NCBI RefSeq assembly: GCF_004027225.2
Contig: NC_044284.2
Coordinates: forward strand, 41,216,420-41,280,419
Length of the DNA stretch: 64,000 nt
DNA from: Strigops habroptila
Taxonomy: Eukaryota > Chordata > Aves > Psittaciformes > Psittacidae
Direction of reading: 5' to 3'
Shown here: in pieces, positions 9,261-21,200 of the stretch
How positions within the stretch are numbered: the stretch's first letter is position 1
Layout of the letters: each line of letters starts with the position of its first letter
Program-made: the position numbers and the translations under genes
Notes under the pieces: model-generated
Databases searched by the model: none
What the model was told of the DNA's origin: nothing
Seen by the model: the letters and a program-made list of their open reading frames with translations, nothing else

Positions 9261-12200
9261 CCCATGGGAGGAGGCAGCGAGTGCAGGAGGAGCCAGCTGG
9301 GCAGCAGGGTGCTGGAGGGTGTCAGCTCCAGGGGTGCCGGCAAGGAAATACAGGCTTGGGAGGTAGTGTTTGTTGGTGACCCCGGCTTGTTGCACTCTCC
9401 CCCCCACCAGCTGTCAGCTGCTAGGTGGTAACAAGTCTTTTGCCTGGGCCGCTATTGCTGTGGTATGAGTTGTCTTCTGCTTGCTTTTGTTTCCCCGTTA
9501 GGGCAGACATGTCAAAGAAGGGACAGCTTATGGAGGTGCTGAAAAAGGAGGTGAGATCGCTGCTAATGGCTGCCAAGGAGGGCTTAACCCCAGCTCAGCT
9601 GGAGCATGAGTACATGGCCATGATTGGTAGACCTCTCCCTGTACGTGACCTGGGCTACCAGTCCACTTTGGAGCTGGTGGCAGATATGCCTGAAGTTGTC
9701 AGAATCTGTCCTTATGAGAAAGGCACTTTTATCCTCAAAGGTGAGGTTTTGTTTCCTTATGGGTGGAGGAATTATTTGGGATCACATAGTGGTATGAAGT
9801 GATGCTCCAAAATGGGGATGTGCAGGATGAAATCCTAGAGCTAGCTGTAGGTTATGTATCTGTGTATTATTTTTTTCTCATATAGGTCTGTTTAATTTAT
9901 TTTCTTTGATGTTTCTTCCTTTATTTTTCATCTGCATGTCAATGCTTGTCTGCTTTTTCCTCCTCAAAAAAATCACAGAGGCTTCAAGTTACTTTTGTGC
10001 ATTTTGCATTACGCATTTAGTTTAGAAACTGCAATAACATTTTTTATGGGTACACTAGAATGGGTAAGCTTCACTTTTCCTGTAAATGTAGAGTACAGCA
10101 GGAGCCAAAACCAGGGATGGGGCCTCTCGGGAGAAGCTATATATCTTTCCTTACCTGACCCCATGAGAAGTTTAGTCTATATCAAAGAATGTTTTTAATT
10201 TTCATTTCCTTTTTGTTTGGAAACAAATGGTAGGTGCAAATTGTTGATTGCTGTAGTAAGTACAGGGAGACCTTGCCTGGGCAAGCGGGTGTTCTGTAGT
10301 GAGGGTTTACTGTGATTCTGGCTGAGGGGAGCAATGAGCAGTTTACTGTTTTCCCAGCAAAACTCACAAGCAGCTGGATCTCCTGTTGTGATCCTTTATT
10401 AAGAATTTGACTGCCCTCCTACCTGGATCTGGATATATAGGGGTAAGGGTGCAGGTTGTTGTCTGTTAAAAGTGGTTAAGTCCAGTTTGTAAAGGGAGGG
10501 GAAAAGTGGTTTCCCTGCTGGCAGTCAGCCACAATTTAGTGTGGTTGGTTTTGAAGGAGACACCTGCTTCTGAAAAGGGTGGAGGGACAAGGAATGAAAG
10601 GAAAAAGAGGAGCTTTGCCTTTGTGGAGCTTTAAAGGATTTGCTGGTTTTGTAGTCTTATAGTTCATTTCTTTCTGTTGTAGCTATTGCAGATGAGACCA
10701 CCAAAGCAATTGCCAAACTGGTTGCCAGACAGAGGAGAAGTGCTAAGGAACGGAAGGGTGCTGCTGTGAGGGCAGATGCTATTTCTCCCCGTAAGAATCC
10801 ACAGAGTTTCCCTTGGAGGGGCAAGGCTGCCATCCTGCCAGCGGCGGTGAAGGCTGAGGTGCAGGATCTGCTGAGTTCCTCACCGCTTCTGCTGTTGGAC
10901 TTTCATAATGCCTTCTTCAGACGCTTTGGCCGGGCGTTTGAGTACACACAGTATGGATTTTTCTCCATGTTTGAAGTCCTGAGAAGTGTGTCTGATATCG
11001 TTGTGGTTGAGCAGACAAAAGCAGGTTCCTTGTTGACCCTGAAGAAGCATCTGGCAAGTGAGATAAAGAAGGAAGAGATGCCACAAGGTGAGGTATCGGA
11101 GGGGATGCTGCAAGGTGAGGCATGGGAAAAGATGCCACGAGGTGGGACGCAGGAAGAGATGCCACAAAGTGAGGGATGGGAAGAGATGCCACGAGGTGAG
11201 ACACAGGAAGAGATGCTGCAAGGTGAGGTGGAGCCAAGCAGCTGTGTTTCAAGCGGGTGTTGCTGCGTTTCCAGTTGCTGTAGTCCTGGTTCCCCTAGGT
11301 TTTAGCACAGAAGGACTGTGGGGTGCTGCAGAGGCAGCTGTCACAAGGGAGTTGTTTTGGTAGCAGAGAGCTTAAGTGGAAGTCTTCTATAGATTACCAC
11401 TCTTTTTTGGTGTGAGGCGAAAGAAGAGATGTTTAGCTCATTCAGACTACGGACTTTCTGAATGTGTGTGTAGGACTGGAATTTCTAGTAATTCCAGGCA
11501 ACAGATAACAAAAATAGAAGGATCTCCTGAACGTCTGCTCTGCAGGCTGATAAAGCCTTTCCAACGCACTTTTTGAGACTGAAGGTTTAGGATAAGTGTG
11601 AAAGGCACAGCTACAATGTTCCACAAAAGAGAAGAGACTGCAGATGTCTTCAGCATTCCCATAACAGCTACGAGAGAATGCAGAAAATCACATATAGTTC
11701 CTGCCAGATTCTCAACTATTCTCTCTGTCCATCATTCTAGCAAGTGATTTAACCCTTAATATGCTTACATGAGTAAATGTGTTTAGTTTTCTTTTGATGT
11801 ATTAGTACAGTGAAGGATGCCTCTCAAGTGAATACTCATGACTGGTGGCTGTGAATGCTACCAGAGATGAGGCAAACAGCACCAGTGCTTTCAGACTTTT
11901 CATTTGTCTTCTCTTTCTAGTTAATCTGGAACACTGCATCAGTCCAACAAAGAATAACAGCCAAATTATTGTCTTTGCAGCAGCACCTGCAGTTGAGATG
12001 CCTCCTTTGGAACCCATCTGTGAAACAGAGAGCTGCTACTTGACAGCAGAAGAGAAGTCAGAGCCAGTGGAAACACAAGCAGTAGATTTAGGTGATGGCC
12101 TCAAACAAGTAAGTGGCTGGACAAGCGATCTGTAGCTCTTTCATGTCTTAATCCAAGGAGTGATACTCTTCTTTTACTGCTCTTGTTTCTATTGAGTTTG

Positions 12201-15200
12201 CATTGTTGATGCACTGCTGCTTCCAAAGATTTTTGTGACTGTTTTAGATGAGTCTGGAGGTGACCAGCCTCATACTGACCTGGTATATAGCTTTATATGC
12301 TATACAAACTAGGTCTCTTTCTGGTCTTGAGATCTATTTGTGTATCATCTGAGGTAATTTAAGCATGATCTTGCTCTATGATAATAGTGGTTATACCTTT
12401 TGGTGTACTTACTTGTAACTGGACCTCAATAATTTTGTTCTGAGACTAGCTGTGTGGAATCTCCCCTGCTGGAGTAGGTATGGCTTAAGTGTCAAGCAGC
12501 TATGCTAGAGAGCTGGGGAAGGGTCCTCAGAGACCTTAATTCCTGCAGTCTCAACTCTCCTATTTGATTGGACTTGGGAAACTTTGGGCATCTTGTTTGT
12601 TCGTTTGCTTTGGTTTTGTGTTTTTTTATAGCAGTATATGTTTAGAAAGGGGTGGAGAAGGAACAGTACAGAGGATCTGAACTGCCAGACCTCATTGGAA
12701 GAATTTGTTTGTGTCCCCTCTATTTTTTTCCTTTGGGCATCTTTAAGCCTTCTTTCTTTTGGGAGAAATCCTCCTACTTTCAAAAGGAGAATAATGAAAG
12801 GAAAGGAAATAACGAGAGTTATTTTGTCAGCCAAGCTCATCTTATGGCTGTATGCACCTGTACAGTTGGAGCACATAGGTCAGGAAAGGGTCATAGGAGT
12901 TCTTCCTACTTTGGTGTTTTGTGTACGAATGAACTGGGAAGTCTGGGACTATGACTTGGACTTTGTGTGGCACTTCATAAAACATACCCTTTAGAGATTT
13001 TTGGCAGGCTGTTCTGATCCTTTAAAGAAACTTTAATTTGGTGTAAGGAAGTCCAGAGAATGATGAAGTCTAGGGAATTAATTGCCCAAGATCAAACAAA
13101 GTCTGTTTGTGGGAAGGGCAAAAAAGGGAAGTTATGGTCCAGGTAGCTCTGGATTTTTGTTCTGATCTATTGCAAAGGGAACCTGTTTAAGGATCCTAGC
13201 AGGATCAGTCTTGGAAGATGTTTGTACAACTAGTGTTTGTCATGAAACACCAAGTTTGCTGGGTTTTGTTTTGTTGTTTTTGTTTTGTTGGGTTTTTTTA
13301 TGCCCTAAAAAGGAGGAAAGCGGGTCAAAATGGTTTAGTTTGGGTATGCAGTGAACCCTTGTTTGTTGGGATGCTGCAAGGTAGAGGGGAAAGATGAGAC
13401 CTTATCCCCGTCCTCCTGGAAGGTGTCCAAATATCCAGTCACGAGAGACTGATAGTAGAAGTGTCGTAAGGGACAAACAAGGAACAAGGGCTGAGTCAGT
13501 CGCCTTGGCCTTGAGAAGGGTAAAGTATATGTTGCGGTTGCTCTTGGCAGATTTTTCTCGCTGCCCTGAGCAGAAGGAAAGGTGTCATCTGCACCACTCT
13601 TGGCAGCTGCCAGTCCAGCATAGGGCAAGGAGTTTAGCCGGACTCGCAGGCTGTGCCTCTTGTGAGCCTAGTTTTGCAATGTGTTCTGTTGATTCATCTT
13701 TTTACAATTTTGTTTCTTTTTTGTGAACGTGTTTTTAAGTACATCTTCTACATCTTTCAAAGAAATGTCTGTCGTTACTACCAGTGTGTGAGCTAGATTA
13801 TGAAGATCGTGTGTGCTTTTAACAATCTGATATGAAGAGCATTTTCAGAGAAAAAATGTCCCTTTTTAGGTGGAGTGAAATGTAAGGGTATTTTCTAGAG
13901 GTGATGCTGCTGCTCAGGCAAAGATTCCCTCAGTTGCTCTTTAACTCAAAATGTTTACTTACTGTTTAACTTAATGTTTTAGTCAAAATTTTTAACTCAA
14001 ATTCAAGCTCTTATCTGCTGCTTTAAAAAAATGGTTAGAAGAGCCAGGATTGCAAAACCCCATTGTTTGCGTTTGAATTTAGCCATACATGCAATGGCGT
14101 GTGTGCTGGAAGACAAATTTACCATACATTGCCTGGTGTATAATGCAGTGGTAACTTGTAACATATTCAAGGTGAGTAAAATTGAAATAATTTTGACTTC
14201 TGATCATTGGATGAGTGCTGGTTTTTTGCACAAGAGAAAGCTTTTGAGGCAGTGAAAGCAGCTGATGTCTGATTAAGGTTCCCATCTACACATTAGTTCA
14301 AATGAAATAATGTTTTTGGCAGTTAAAGAATAACACAAAATTGAAAGCTGTGCTAACGGCTCACTTGGGTACCAATTTGTCTAGAGCGAGAGAAGAACAG
14401 AATTTGTAGGGTTTGGGTTTTTTGGTTTTTTTGGTTTTTTTTTTTATCCTTGGAAAATAGCTTTAGTGTGAAAGTGAGATGCATTTCTGCCTTCTGCCAC
14501 TTTTGAATCGTTTTCAGATAGTTTTGCTGGTTCAGTCACGTACCCTTTCATGGTCATGGAACATAGAAATAGCATCTTTGGGGTAAAATCCAACAAACTG
14601 TGCCATGTTTGGTTTGTGGGGTGTGGTGTTTGGGTTTGTTTTTTGGTTGGGTTTTTTTTTGGTGTAGATATTGGCTTGTTTTGCTTTTCTAGCAATACCT
14701 ATTCAATGCTTTTGTCTAAATATGTTACATGACTTCAATTCCTCTCTTTTATTCCTCGCAGGAATTTAAGCAAGGCTTTTTTTGTTGCACCCCTCTTAAA
14801 ACTGGAGGGAAGAGAGAAGGAAGAAAGAGAGAGAATGTGAAAATGAACGCTGCTGTCACAGGGGAAGTTTTAATCCCAGTTTGTGCAGTTTGTTGGGATT
14901 CTCTGATATTCAGTAACTAACAGGTCCCCTGGAAAGCAGAACTGCTTTTTTACCTTAGTGGAAAGGACAGTTATGTGTGTTCAGTGCATGACAACATCTG
15001 AGTGCCATCCTCCTTTTATTCCTTTGTAGACTCAAGATTTGGAGCAGTCCCTGCTAGACAAGTTGATAATGACTCCAGAAATCCCCCCAGATGCTGTTCA
15101 GGACAGAAGCCTTTGCAGTTTACCACCACTGGAGAGAAGGTGCTTGGTGGGAGTCTTTGTGGAAATAATTGTCTCTCCTAGCCAGTTCTACGTCCACATC

Positions 15201-18200
15201 TGCAGCAGGGAAACATCTGATAAACTGCAGGATATGATGGTTGAGATGAGGTGCGAACATGCTATCCTGATTCAGTACTACTACACGTGTGTGTGTGTTT
15301 CTGCTGAGGGAACATGGCACCCAGCTGTTGGTTATGGTCACTGCTGGCTTAATTACTTAATACAGAAATGCCAGTGCTGTACTGAAACAGGTACTCGTAA
15401 TGCCTACCCATTCCTTTTAACTTGCAAGCAATAAATATGGTTAATAGCAATTCATGGTATTTTGGCTGTGTCCTAGACAGTCCTAAACTTTAAAAGCCTG
15501 GAAAGGAACGTTAAGGTTCCTTTGCACCTCTCTATTGTCTGTGCTACTGTGGTTAATGTGCTCAGTTAAGGCTTTTACTTCCATCTCCAACACTTATCAA
15601 AAAGCAACAAGTAATAGGCCTTTGTCTGACCTATATTTGAAAGCAAAATCCTGTCACTGCATTTGTATCAGCTACATTATGCATTTAGAATTCTAATTCA
15701 CCACAGTGATGCTACAACTGCTGTTAATTGTGTGCCAAAGTAAACGCTTGATGTCTGTGGTGCATATGTAAGTGCGATTACAGAATCTGCAGACATACTG
15801 CATGTGTGAGCCAGTATACCAGGACCTGGTTCACAGGAAGCACTGGCATGTCAAGGTGATGTTAAACATTAATGACTAGAATAATTGTATGTAGCCTCTG
15901 ATTAATCCTCATTAATTAACTTTTTATTGGACCCCAAGAATATAATTCAAATGTTAAAAGTTTGGGTTTGCATTTTATATTGCCATTTCAGTTTGAGTGT
16001 GGTAGAACTGAGATGGAAATGATCTATTAAAACAAGTCCTGAAAATTCATGTCATGAAGACTTTGAGAAATCTGGATTCTTCTGAAGCCCTGTATATTTC
16101 CCTGTATTCATCTCCTGCATCCTAGTAAGCACGGTTTCTCATTATGATCTTTTGCAGACACTGTTACTCAAATAAACTTGTTTCTGATCGTTATATCATG
16201 CCTGAGTCTTCAGTACAGCCTGGACAGCTTTGCTGTGTAACAATCTCTAAATGGTGGTACCGCGTTATCATCCACCGTGTGATCAATGACAAAGATGTAG
16301 AGGTGTTCTACCCAGATTACGGAAACCTCGAAATTGTCCGAAAGTCTTGGCTGAGATTCCTCAAGTAAGTAAATCATAGAATGATCCAGGATTACAGGAG
16401 GTCATCCTGTCCAACCTCCCCACTCAAGCAGGGCCATCTAGAGCAGGCTGTCCAGAATCATGTTGAGATGGTTTTTACTTGCAGATTTGCTGAGGGTAGA
16501 CTTGCCCCATCATCCAGATCATTAATGAAGATGTTGAACAGTATTGGACCCAGTAATGACCCCTAGGGTACACTGCTAGTTCCTGGCCTCCAACTAGACT
16601 TGTACCATTGATTACCACTCTCTGAGCCTGGCTCTTCAGCCAGTTCTCAGCCTACCTCACTGTCTGCTCATCCAGAGCAGACATCTGCTTGGATGAGCAT
16701 TAGCTCATCGATACTTCATCAGTTTCTCTATGAGTATCTTACAGGACACAGTGTCAAAAGCCTGATAGAAATCCAGGTAAACAATACCCGCTTCTCTTCC
16801 CCCACCTATCAAGCCAGTCATTTCATCACAGAAGGTTGTCAGGTTGGTTAAACATGACTTCTCCTTGGTGAATCCATGCTGGCCACTCCCAGTCACCTTG
16901 TCCTTCATGTGCCTGGAAATGGTTCCCAGGATTAGTTGTTCCGCTGCCTTCCCAGGTATTGAGGTGAAGCTGACAGGCCTGTCTTTCTTCAGAAAGACAT
17001 CCCAGCATGTGGATTGCCTAGAAAAAATCTGGGCTTTTATTCCATAATTGTGTCTTGGAGGCATTTCCTTGCTTACATGCTAATGCTTGCCGTGACATTG
17101 TTTAAGACCTATTTTTCTGATCACTCCACGTCTTTTGCTCGTCAGCCATGTCCGTCACTCCCTCACTCTGACTTTGGGCTAAGTCCTTTCCTGTTTCTGC
17201 CTTCATTCCTCAATCTTTCCTCTTGCTGCTTTCTGTTACTTTGGGGCAAGCTCCCTAATCTTCCTTCCTGGGTTCCATGGATGGATGTGAACATCCTTCT
17301 GAACGGACATCAGTTGAAGTGGGACACATTTGCAGTGTTAGAGGTACTTGTTCTCCTCTGCAATTCAGTACCTTTTCCCTATTTCCTCCTTCCCTCTCAT
17401 TTGCTTCAATTTGTGCCTGGCCACAGGCATTCTTTGGTTCAAAAATCATTGCTCTCTGTCCATAACTTGGTAATCATAAGGGGGTTTGATGTGAAGATGC
17501 TCGGGCAAGGGAAGGCATAAGGGACCAATCGTTACTGCTGTTTTTGCTGTGCCCGTTCTCTGGATATGGAGCGTTTTCCAAAACTGCTGCCAGGCTTTAG
17601 TCGTAAGTACAAACTCCAGTATGTGCCTCTCTATTCCTAAGCTGATTTTAAAACTCAGAAGAGGAGGAAGTTCTATTCTTCTGCCTAGTTTTGCTCTGTC
17701 TTTGATGTAGTGGTGATGGCTTTGTTTTGTATTGTAGGTGGTGCTTCTTGAAGCTTCCTGCTCAGGCCATCCCATGTTCCTTGGCATGGGTAAAACCCAT
17801 GGAGGTATGTCTTCACAGGCAGTTTTATTTCTGGACTTATATGTATGAGAGCTGTCAAGTAGAGGTTGCCTTCAAGTAGAGGGCGAGCATGTGGATTAAT
17901 TCAGCTCCTGTTGATGTTTACAGCAGAATTGCTGCTGTCAAGTTCAGCAGAGTATGACTGCATAAGTGTGTCTCTCTCTCTGCCTTCCTCTGTCTGTTTT
18001 CTTAATGATCAGAATATTCTTGCTTATATTGTTGCAGAAACAGATAGCTACTGCTAAGCTGGTGGTGAGGCCCTGGCACAGGTTGCCCAGAGAAGTTGTG
18101 ACTGCCTCATCCCTGGAAGTGTTCAAGTCCAGATTGGATGGGACTTTGAGCACACTGGTCTAGTGAAGGTGTCCCTTGCCTGTGTCAGGGGATTGGAACT

Positions 18201-21200
18201 AGATGAGCTTTAAGGTCCCTTTCAGTCCAAGCCATTCTGTGATTCTATGAAACTTGTTTCTTTCCCTGCCAGTAATTCTCCAGGGTCCTTCTGAAGCCTT
18301 GATAGCTCCAGTCCGCTGTTTTAAAAATTTCTTCTCTGACAGAGCTTTAAGTGAATTGGTTTGATGCAATCAGCATACCCAAAGAATTATAGAGGTCATA
18401 AAAAAGTTCCTCTGTTCTGGGAAGCCTTGGTCAAGAAGCCTGAGAAATTAAATCTCTGAAGGAAAGCTTCTGTCTTTTAAAGACATTATTTTTTTAAAGT
18501 TATTTCCTCTGGATTTTTTGAGGGTTAAAGAATCACAATTTTCATTGCAGAGAGGTTTAGCAGCCTCTTGAAAACTTACCCCACTTTTAACATTTATAAT
18601 CACAGGTTCCCAGGAATATTAAAAAAAACCAACCAAACAAACAAAAAAAAACCCCTGCAAAACCTAAAAAACTATTTTAGGCAATTGTGATAAAATCACT
18701 GGCCATCAAACCACGTTTGGAAATAGGTATTAGAGTGAAAGGGCATACCCAGTGTAACTAGCACTGCAGGCTTTGGGGTAGTTTGTTGTAGTTCAGTGCT
18801 GGGAAGCTTGTCTGCTTGCCTTTCCTGTATTTGTCCCTAGCCTGACCTAGCTTAATCGCCTTTTTGACAAGTGCCTTCAAGGGAAAGCCTCAGGCGGTGG
18901 ACATTGGTCTGTTTATAGTAACTTTACATTCTTGTTTCTTCTTTAGGATACGTGGTCCAATGCAGCAACTCTCCTGTTCAAGAACCTGTGTAGTTCCAAG
19001 CTACTTGTGGGCATTGTGGATGAATATGTCAATGGTGTTTTGCATCTTTTCCTGTGTGACACATCCACTAAGGAGGATGTCTACTTCCACTGTGTCTTGA
19101 AGGATAAAGGATATGCTGACATCTGCGGAGAGAACATTCCTTCTGAGGTCAGGAGGGAGGCATGTGCTGCTGAAAGGCACCCAACCAAACAAAAACGTCA
19201 GTTGGGTGCCTGTAATGGGAAGATCTTTAGCTTGAAGCAAGTAATTTTTTGAAGAGAAAACTGGTATTCCCTGCTTTCGTGTAACTTAACATTTTGTGAC
19301 TGCATCCCATGGTGTCAAACTCTATGGTGAGAGCTTGCTTTTTGGTTGAGGTGGCATCTGATGGTACAGCAGTGATGTTCTGGTTTAGTAGAACTAATTA
19401 TTTTCACCCTGTCTTCTAACAGTGAATTAGAAGGTTCTGATTTTTTTTTTTTTTTTTTTTAAGTTGATTAGCTTGTTAGGATTGCAGATTCATCTGGAGC
19501 TGACACTTCTCGTGTTAGTAAATGGAAAAGTAAAATAGCTGTAAATGTTCTGTGCATAAGGCCAGTCTGAGATGGAATTAAGAGGTTGTTAAGAGATACG
19601 TTAGTTACTTCACTACCCCTTGTTAATTCTAGCCAGTTTGGTTAGTCATAAGTTGAGGCCACTGATTCATCCAAACAATCAGTCAGAGCACGTTGATTAG
19701 ATTTTATTGTCTAATTTAAAGTAGTGCTACACAGTGGCAGGGGCAGTTGAGTGAGGAACAAGATAGTTAAATTATTTCGGCCTTCTCTGCTGTAGGCCCT
19801 GAAGATTGGTTTTGACATTAATAAGCTGAATTATGGAAATGGTCTTGGTTTAAAAAGTCTCTTACTTTGCCAGTGAAATGTACAATGTTGGACAGTGTAA
19901 CCACGTAGATTGCACATTGTCCCTTGGACCAACACGTTGTAAGCCAGTGTGAGAGCATTTATGATTTGGGCCCATCTGTGTCGTCATCTGAATCTCTCAG
20001 CTCAGTTTCAGTAAGAACTGTGTAGATATGAAAATCTTTAGAAAGGTAATGCCACGATTTTATATCTCAGCAGAAAGTCAGGCTTTACAGTCTGCTGTGC
20101 TTCTATCCATTGTTTCAATCAATAGATAAAGAATGTGTGTTTTGGCGGGATTACTATGATTGTATTTTTACATATGTATGTCCAATTTTGGGTGGAGGGG
20201 ACCACTGCTGAGTAATTTTGTTGCTCGAGAGAGGGAAGCTGATTTTTGTAGGAAGAGGAAGACAGTTTCTGCAAGGATTTGGAGCTAACTTGTGGGTTGT
20301 GTGCTTCTTAAAACCTATTAGAAACTTGACGAATCCTTTTTATTCTTTGTAGTAGTTACAAAATGTTTTTCTTGACTATACTGTTTTTTCTTTGTTTGTT
20401 TGTTCCTAGGGATTCAAGGAACTGAATCCTTTGGCCTTGTATGTTCAGCCCAGTGAGAAGTGGGAGAATGCTGAACTGGTGGAACCAGACCTTTGCTTGC
20501 AGCAGGAGTCTCTAGATGCAGATAGTGCAACAGCAACCTCAAAACTGGGTGGGGATGAACTGTGTGATCAGGTGGGAGTTTGGCTACGGCGTAGCTATCA
20601 TTCAATAAAATCAGCTCCAGGGATCAGTAGACATTGTACTAAACCATATGTATTGGTTTAGTTCCATGCAGTTTTTTGTGGAGTTGGTGTTTTGCTTTTA
20701 TAAAAAGCAAGCAGAACCATAATATAAAAACAATTACACATGGACCATAAATACATCTCTAGCTGCTTGTCCTCTGATCCTTTTGCAGACTTCAGGGAGT
20801 CTGTGTGCTTAGTGATTTCACCAACCTCCCATATGCACCATATTTTTCAGTTAGAGGTGGAATGAAGTCTGAGAACTCAAACCAGTACCAGATTCTTGAG
20901 ATCAGTTTGACTTAGCACTTTCATGTTTTGCATCCATGGGAGCCAAGAAGTGGTGTCTTCTTTTCCTCTCACATCTCTGGGGTTTGGCAAAGTATGTGTG
21001 ATAACTTGGGGTGCCGTTTAAGTATGGAAAAAGACCATAAGAACTAGTGGTGTATTATTTGCATTAAGGGTCTTGCTCATTCCAAACTTACTTGAAAGGA
21101 AGCAATTTGCAATCCTGGTTGTTGCAGGAGGTAAGGTCATATACAACTACAGTTTTATTAAAAAGATAACTCTAACGCTGAATGATCTCTAGATCTGGGT

